DNA from: Aselliscus stoliczkanus
Lineage: Eukaryota > Chordata > Mammalia > Chiroptera > Hipposideridae
Assembly: GCA_033961575.1 (NCBI GenBank)
Contig: CM066731.1
Coordinates: 131,309,001 to 131,373,000 of the forward strand
Length of the DNA stretch: 64,000 bases
Reading direction: 5' to 3'
Position numbers and translations under genes: made by a program. Below the pieces are notes generated by a model, which worked only from the letters and a program-made list of their open reading frames with translations, was not told the DNA's origin and ran no database searches. Of the stretch, positions 57,484 through 64,000 are shown one piece after another. Positions within the stretch are counted from its first letter, which is position 1, and each line of letters opens with the position of its first letter.

Positions 57484-58804
57484 GTAAGTTTTCTTATATT
57501 TTCATATTAATAGGTGTTAAAATCAATTAAAAATACAATTAGTTTGATTTGATGTGATGCAAAATATATCAATATAACTGTGATGTAGAAACTAGTTTGT
57601 TTTTCCTGACTGAACAAAGAGTAAAATGTGCCATTAAATTTCTGCCTCTAAGTTACCTTGATTCTCTACCTATGAAATGATACCTCCTGAAAAAAGTTCT
57701 AAAATAAACCATTGCTTTTAGTGGCAAGAAATTGTATTGATAATTTCAATTTAGTGACTGCTTATATATGAGCACCACAGGCTAGGGACAATCAATGTTA
57801 GTATACCAGATCAAAAAAATGGAGGATAGGAACCAAGAGCAGAATGTGTGGCCAGAGTCTCCACATGTACATGTAAGAATTCAGACAGAAAGTTAAAACC
57901 AGGGAGTTTAGGGGAGCCGACAATATAGAATATATAGAATACAAGGAAGCAAGTGAACTTGAACCCAGAAATAGAACAAATATTGAATAAGGTGCATTCA
58001 GACTTAGGAGTCAATTATCTTGGCTGCATTAGTAGGCATATAGCAATACTCAGGAAAATGTAGAAAGAAAAAAAATAATAAAATACTGAAAATTTAATGA
58101 GATGGTTTGAAAATGCTCTGAAAAACAAACTCTTAAATAAATATAAAGTAGCTTTATTACTTAAGTTTATTATTATGTTACTAAACACCCTTTCCTGTAA
58201 ACTTAATTTCCTACTTCACTTTTGAATATATGTATGGAAATAAATACATAAGAAATCCTGGAAGTGATTTCTTTTCAAAATCAACCAGATTCTCAACCAT
58301 GGATCAAAAATATTTTTTGCCTTACATAGTTGGTTGAATGTGCTGATGTGAAGGGCCAACTGTAGTTAAGTTTTGGAGGAGTCAAAAGTTATATTCAGAT
58401 TATCCAATCCTAGGAACAGGATAATTATCTCATGGGCGTAGCTTTTTGAATATATTTTGTCCTGCCCTTATGCTTTTCTCTCAAATGGAAAGGATTAGTG
58501 TCTTTTTTTCTCTGTCTTTTAAAAATAAAATAATGTTACTGGGTGAAAAAAATAAAGAGTGATTTCAAGATTGCAATCGATGAAGAGTTTTATGATAAAA
58601 TATACCCCATGCTTTATGTATCTCTTAATACTGTACTATCAGTGGATATGAATATACTTTCTCATTGACTAGAGTTCTATTTTGTAATGGGGAAAATCAG
58701 AAAGCACTTTGAAATATGGCACAATGTTTATTTACCTCACAGGGCTGACAGAATTATCTTTTTATCCAAATATAAAACTTTTACTTTTTTCTTTTGGTCC
58801 ACAG
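57484..58804 (+). other. PPP1R1C: PPP1R1C intron 3
   Basis: 1,321 bases with a GTAAGT donor and a pyrimidine-rich acceptor (CTTTTGGTCCACAG). AT-rich, with no repeat clearly recognised. A minus frame of 67 codons at 57811-58014 is not recognised. Confidence 0.8.
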
Positions 58805-58865
58805 ACACAAAATGCATCCCCTAAGCAAAGGAAGCAGAGCGTGTACACACCACCTGCCATGAAAG
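58805..58865 (+). CDS. PPP1R1C: PPP1R1C exon 4
   Basis: 61 nt encoding residues 61-80, TQNASPKQRKQSVYTPPAMK, plus the first base of the next codon (probably Gly). ASPKQRK and SVYTPP are the conserved C-terminal block of PPP1R1C; DARPP-32 has AYTPPSLK in the equivalent place. The acceptor is CCACAG and the donor is AAG then GTACTG, phase 1. The 62-codon frame at 58709-58897 is this exon read through its introns. The protein should continue in a further exon outside the window. Confidence 0.93.
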
Positions 58866-60771
58866 GTACTGTTCAGGTACTGTTTCGGGTTGTTTAAAGT
58901 ATTGAGCTCATGGCTAGCAAGCTGTCTGTTCTCAAGGACCATATGCTTTCCAATAAGCTAGATCTATCTAGTTTCAGGTCTACAACTTAATAACGTGACT
59001 TTCAGTAAGATACTTTATCTATTTAAAACTTACTGTCATCAAGAGTAAAATAGGTGGTTGAAGAAGGGATAATTAGAGATGTCTCAGAATCTGTCTGGAA
59101 ATTCAGATTTCCCAAAATAATGACACTTCCTCACACATTTTCCTTGAAGAGATTTTCCAGAATCCCTAATTACTCCTGCCAATGTTTTCAGATGATCGTC
59201 ATTTTTTTTCCCCTTGGCTTCAGCAAAGTAGAATTTGGGACAGATTTAATGTAAAGTGGTGCCTCATTGCTTTGGGTTGGGAGCAGTTCTGAGAAATCCA
59301 ATCAAATAGCTATTAGCTGTATATATAACAGCTGTTGAAATAACAACTAAGAATGCTAGTTCAGATTCTGGCATTTCCCCAGAATTTTCCCCCAAAATTG
59401 GAACTGCTAAATGAATATCTAAGTGTATCAGAATGTTGACCAAGGAAATAAATTCCAGGAAAGGCTTCTTTTATTTCTCACACTAAAATGTTCCTGACAT
59501 AAGGCAGAGCGTGTCCAATCTAGTAGCTCATGTTCCAGTCTAGTGCTTGGGCTGTTGGCCCAGTGGTTCATCATATAGCCATCCAGCTTGGTTTCAGCTA
59601 CAGGAGAGGCCAGCTGAACAGCTTCCTCTGGAGTCTGGAGACATGTCTAAATCGAGAGTGAAATTTTCCACTCTCTATTCTCTCTAGATTTGGGGCCTTT
59701 TCAGGGAGGTGGGATATAAATGGACACATAAATAGCTACTTTCAGTAAACTTCCTTCCTGTGCAGCTATAAAACACCACACGTTTGCTTGTTCATAAGAC
59801 TGCCATAAATAATGCAATCATCAGCATTGTAGTTTATTCCAGGGTAATTATTGAGACCATCAAGCATCACTCTCTGAAGATAAATGTAATCATTTTGAAG
59901 ATATTTTCCCTATTGTAAGTCACCTTGTATTTTCAAGGCATATCAGTTTTGGCATGAATGGGCAACGATGAAAGATATATGTCCGCTCATTTAATGATTT
60001 CCTCTGTTCTATTTAGGGTTAGTTTAACTAAATAAAGTAATACTGTTCTCACGTCCTTGGAGAATAATAGTATTATTTTTTAAAGGGAAATCTTAAAATC
60101 AAGGCCCCAGGGGCTCATGGTTTTCATTATATTTAGTTCTCAAATATCATAAAAATGTGGGATCCTAACATTTATGAAAGACAGTCATATTGCACATATT
60201 TATATATAACCTTACTACTGTTAGGCCCTCCAAGATGGTCATTCATTGATAATCATTTTTGGTCATGGGTTAAAGGTTTGAGAAAGTACAGTAATTCTTT
60301 TAGGAGGCTATCAATGTGTCATTATAGGCCACTTAGGTCCTCATTTGTAACTAGTAAATACCTAGGTAAGTCTCCTGCTACTGATAAAAGAAAAGAGAAA
60401 GCTAAATCCACATGTTTTGTTTCATCTACCTGTCTCTAAGAACTAGAAATAAATATTTCAAGACAAAATTAAGCAATGGTAACATATGGTACATTATGTT
60501 ACATTAAGAAGCACATTAAGAAGCTTCAATAAGAAAGATGAATTAGCAAAGGAAATGTTATTGAGATGCTAAATACAATAATACAATTGCTCTGAAACAC
60601 AAAATTCTTCACATTTCAATGGAACATGCAATTATTGAATGTAAAAAGAAAAGTTTGCTGTGAGGGCAGAGCTGCAAAAAGGCCAATGAGGGCTTCGTGA
60701 AGGACCCAGGACCCAATGAGTAACTGCTTAGTCCAACAAAACAAAACAAAAACAAATTAGCAAGATTCCTT
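58866..60771 (+). other. PPP1R1C: PPP1R1C intron 4, proximal part
   Basis: No repeats were recognised here. 59740-60030 looks like a possible conserved non-coding element (ATAAATAATGCAATCATC, 'ccagggtaattattgagacc'). Frames at 59054-59254 and 60155-60439 are not recognised. Confidence 0.4.
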
Positions 60772-60912
60772 TATTCTCCTCTCTTCTTAACTTTTTTTTT
60801 TTTTTTGAGGGCACTGGCCCTCATATGTGGGATCTGAACCGGGGCCACCGGCTTCCCAAGCCAGTGCTTAACCACCGCGCCACTAGGCTGGCCCTATTCT
60901 CCTCTCTTATTA
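60772..60912 (-). mobile_element. short tRNA-derived SINE with 18-bp target duplication
   Basis: The element is 60790-60894: T run, GAGGGCACTGGCCCTCA (five bases shorter than its siblings, lacking the AGTGT part), 'gatctgaaccggggccaccgg', CACTAGGCTGGCCC. The duplication starting TATTCTCCTCTCTT lies at 60772-60789 and 60895-60912 with one mismatch. Confidence 0.94.
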
Positions 60913-61154
60913 GGTTGTGGGGTATTATTGGGTACATAGGCCAACGTGGTGGGAGAGGTGCTACATCCTGCCTGCACCATTTCAATTCATGCATAGACAG
61001 ACTAGTCTATGTCATACATTTATTGATTTTTCCCTCTTTCAGTTACTATGGTACTTATGGCTCCAGCAGTTTTTGGGAAACAAAGACATATCCAGGTTAT
61101 CTCCTGTAATGAGGGTTTTATATAAAGATACACAGGGGAAGACACAGAGCAGAA

Positions 61155-62150
61155 AAAAACATTTTAACAGGCACACTGTCAGGACTGATGTGCTAATGAC
61201 TCCCAAATTTTTATCTGCAGTTCTAATATATCTTCTGAACTTTGGACTTCCTTTTCCAACTAGCTACCAAATTTCTTCACTTGAATGTTATTAGACTTCT
61301 CAAGTTTAATATATCACAAACCAAACTCATTGGCTCTTTTTCTGGTTTTCTCCATCTCAATAACATGTATTCAGCTGTTGAGAACAAAAACTTTTCTGTA
61401 ATCCTAACCCCAAGCCCTTACCCAACCTGTTGCCTACACTTGTCAGCTCTAACTTCAAAATGCATCCCTTAGCTGACTACCTTCCATATATTCCACTGTT
61501 ACTACCTTGTGCAAGCCACCATTCTTTCTTGCCTGGGCTGCTGAAGTCACCTTCTAACTGCTCTCCCGACCTGCTTCTGCTCTTGGTCCTCTACAATCTA
61601 GTCTCATACTGAAGCCAGAGGAATTCCTCTGGCTCACAGATGTGATCATACCACTCCTTGATTAAAACCCTCAATAGATTCCTGTTACATTAGGAATAAC
61701 ATTCAAACTCCAACCATGGCTTACAAGTCTTGAATGAGCTACGCTGGCTTCCCTCTTTGACCTCATCTCCTTTCACGCTGTCGCTTGTCCGTTGTGTCCA
61801 ACATTGTGGACATATTTGCTAATCTTAAATATGCCAAACAGACTTCCACTTCAGAGCATTTGTATTTTCCATTTATTCTGCCATTCTTGAATGCTTTTCA
61901 CCCAGGGTTCTCACAGCTGACTCAGCTAATGTTACCTCCTAAGATAAGCCTTCCTTTCCTGTTAATAGCCCCTTCTGTCATCATTATCTATGTCTTTACA
62001 CACTGCCTTATTTTTTTCCATAGCATTATCATGATGTACCTAGAATGAGGTGTCCATGACAATAGTTTTGTTCATTTGAGTAGGCCCACCACCTGGAACC
62101 TATGCCTGGCACATAGCAGATGCTCAATAAATACTTGTTAAATAAATGAA
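61155..62150 (+). mobile_element. L2 LINE, near-complete 3' kilobase
   Basis: Forward L2 with ordered hallmarks: 'gctaatgactcccaaatttttatc', TTATTAGACTTCTCAAGTTTAATAT, 'caagccaccattctttcttgcctgg', 'gaattcctctggctcacagatgtgatcataccactcc', 'gacctcatctcctttcac', and the end 'ctatgcctggcacatagcagatgctcaataaatacttgtt' with an AAATAAATGAA tail. The five open frames of 60-125 codons within 60825-62048 are decayed or chance frames. Confidence 0.9.
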
Positions 62151-62764
62151 CTATAATGAACCAGGGAATTCAGCCACATTGTCATCTGACCAGAAGCAGA
62201 TATCTCTTGAGCTTTGTTCTACTAATTGTTATACTTGTGACTCTGCTTCTGTTTCTCTTTACTTCTCTCACTGCCTGATTCTCCCTTAACTTTTGTATTC
62301 CTACTTATCCATATGTTTTTGTTTTTCTGGTATACTTTTTCCACGCCCCTCTCCTTTGGCTAAAGAGAAAATCTGATTTGGTAAATTAGTTACCATCCAG
62401 AATGGTGAAACAGTTGGGCTGGATTCTTAAGAAAAGTCATCTCATGGACCACTGAAACAATTAGGAGGTTGACTTTGGCTAGGGACTGGTTCCTGCATCA
62501 ATTAGTTCATGGCCAAAGTGGGAGCATCATATGACACAAACAGTGGTAATGTGAATAGAGTGATCTAGGCATGGCTCTTTTTCCCCAGGAATGTTTCATG
62601 ACTTGTCCAGCACATTTACTCCTAGAAAGTAGTAATAGATTTAACACTTGGTCCGGCCATCTTTCTAGTCATAAATTTGTAGGCACTCAAAGTTGTCAAG
62701 GACCTCAAAGTTTAACTAGTACAACTATCCAGTAATTACTGAATTATTTTCACTACATTTAACC
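62151..62764. other. intronic sequence, nothing recognised
   Basis: Mixed composition without recognised repeats or exons. Confidence 0.45.
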
Positions 62765-62890
62765 TCAGGGTATTAAATAGTCTATAATTCTCTTGGAGAT
62801 TCTAATATATTAGGCCTGGGGTGGAGCCACATAATCAAAAGTTTCAGGTGATTCTGCGGCAGCAAGTCTAACGATTGACCAGACTCAAAT
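62765..62890 (+). mobile_element. MER5A-like hAT-Charlie fragment
   Basis: Carries GGAGATTCTAATATATTAGGCC, then TGGGGTGGAGCCACATAATC, 'gtttcaggtgattctgcggcagcaag', corresponding to the MER5A centre and right half. Terminal repeats are not intact. Confidence 0.65.
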
Positions 62891-62954
62891 ATCTAATCAC
62901 CTACCTAACATGGTTTTCTTGTATCACAGGTAGCTATCTCATAGAGGTCAAAGA

Positions 62955-63905
62955 GATTATAAGATCAGAATTAACATGTTCAAAACTGACCCTTTGATCT
63001 TCTCCACAACAAATAGATTTCATTCTCCACTGTTCTTAGGAAAAGGAATTTTCATCTGTCTAGGTGCTTATTCCTGAGTTTTGGGAATCTCCAGTGACCC
63101 TCTCCCTCTCCACACTGTGGTTAATAGTAGAGCAGTAGGTCTTGTGGATTGCACCCCATTAGATTTGCTTCACCTTTCCTCTTCTTTTATCTCCAGGGCC
63201 ACCACTGTACTTCAAGTCACAATCATCTCTTTGCCAGCATATAATTGGTTGCTCTCCATTTAGTTGTTATCTTTTTGCCTCTCATCCATTTTCTATGGGG
63301 TAGCCAAAGTGAATTTTTAACACAAAACATTATTATGCTACATCCCAGTTAAAAATCTTCAATAGTTGGCCATTGCTATTAGATAAAAACCCTACTCAGG
63401 AGCAAGGTTTTCAAAGCTTACTGCCCTATGTGTCCAATCGAGCTCTCCTCCCGATATCCACCTGGTCCCAGTTACTCTGGCCTTCTGCCAGCTGCTGAAT
63501 GCACCAAGCTCTTTGCTGATTCAGGAGAGACCTTGCACCCATTTTTCTATTCATTTAGACTGCTCTCTCTTGCTTTCATCTTTCCTCATTCTTCATTTGG
63601 CTAACTTGTATTCATCATTAAAGCCCTGTCCTGAAAGGTCAGTTTCTGAAAGGAGCTTTCCCTAATCCTCGACTCTAAATTCTCTATAGTTACAACTCTA
63701 TGTTAATAATTATAAATTCTCCATATTCTTTCACTGCAAATAATCACAATGTCCAATGTTTTATTCAGTGCCTGGCCAACTAGACTGGAAGTGATCTATG
63801 TGAGTGACTGTGTGGCAGCAGTGAAAATGTCTGTTGTCTTTTCTACCATATCTGCAGGGCTTAACATCATGCTTGGGACATAAGCCATGCTTATAAATAC
63901 ACCTT
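62955..63905 (+). mobile_element. L2 LINE, second long copy
   Basis: Forward L2: 'ttaacatgttcaaaactgacc', 'aagtcacaatcatctctttgcc', 'taaaaatcttcaatagttggcc', 'ctggccttctgccagctgctg', 'gaaaggagctttccctaatcc', 'cagtgcctggcc', 'cagggcttaacatcatgcttgggacata'. Diverged. It shares its type and orientation with the copy at 61155-62150. Confidence 0.75.
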
Positions 63906-64000
63906 TAATTAAGTTTTTAAAATATACCCAACACTAGTGTTGGTGCATGAATTATTTCCTTGGGATATCTACCTTCTCTCTGGTTTGTCTATTAGAATGA

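Larger units (their letters stand above)
10470..64000 (+). other. PPP1R1C: PPP1R1C gene, 5' part (coding exons 1-4 of a longer gene)
   Basis: The coding span in the window runs from the start codon in exon 1 to the end of exon 4 at 58865 and continues past the window edge. Intron sizes are about 1.7 kb, 45.2 kb and 1.3 kb, with more than 5 kb of intron 4 visible. The four exons sum to 241 nt, 80 codons plus one base. Family members of this class are about 109 residues in mammals (from memory), so roughly 28 residues remain in the missing exon. No candidate for that exon was seen in 58866-64000. Identification rests on KIQF and RKRRPTP motifs in DARPP-32/inhibitor-1 positions and on the ASPKQRKQSVYTPP segment, which is characteristic of PPP1R1C rather than PPP1R1A or PPP1R1B. 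Confidence 0.93.

Noticed and set aside
60825..62048. Five open frames of 60-125 codons
   Set aside because: They lie in the SINE at 60790 and in the L2 copy at 61155-62150. They are frames of decayed repeats.
58866..64000. Search for the last PPP1R1C exon
   Set aside because: No stretch with a suitable acceptor encoded the expected basic-then-acidic C-terminal text in phase 1. The exon is presumed to lie beyond the window.

Overview
The window is mammalian nuclear DNA, not prokaryotic. It is AT-rich and gene-poor, and is full of L2, MIR, L1 and tRNA-derived SINE copies plus microsatellites. The SINE set (tRNA-headed elements opening with a GGCCGGCC-type start, and a second type ending in CCCCAATAAAAT) and L1 3' ends finishing in TACACCTGAAACTAAT point to a laurasiatherian, most probably a bat. 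The bat call rests on remembered repeat style and is an inference; no species can be named.

Only one protein-coding gene is supported: PPP1R1C (inhibitor-5, a PP1 inhibitor related to DARPP-32 and inhibitor-1), on the + strand. Four coding exons lie at 10470-10550, 12219-12279, 57446-57483 and 58805-58865. Phases match across all three introns and every intron is GT-AG. They give 80 codons plus one base, with the KIQF PP1-docking motif in exon 1 and the RKRRPTP kinase-site motif in exon 2. The last coding exon was not found and should lie beyond base 64000.

Layout: 1-10.0 kb is upstream sequence with L2, MIR, a MaLR-like LTR, one SINE and a long GA repeat. 10.1-12.3 kb holds the promoter-proximal region and exons 1-2. 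12.3-57.4 kb is a single 45-kb intron. It contains most of the mobile elements: an L1 5'UTR fragment, a TA-flanked DNA transposon, many L2 and MIR copies, two copies of a composite SINE of about 430-470 bp, and a 5' L1 portion in antisense (53.2-57.2 kb) that later insertions have broken up. 57.4-58.9 kb holds exons 3-4. 58.9-64 kb is intron with another SINE, two long L2 copies and a MER5-like fragment.

Most open reading frames in the window are chance frames inside repeats. I found no CRISPR array, no operon and no undescribed multi-gene system. The most interesting items are the modular SINE family, an exon 2+3 cassette of exactly 99 nt that carries the kinase site, a possible overlapping upstream ORF, a poly(A)-only insertion with target-site duplication, and a 34-bp perfect palindrome between direct repeats.
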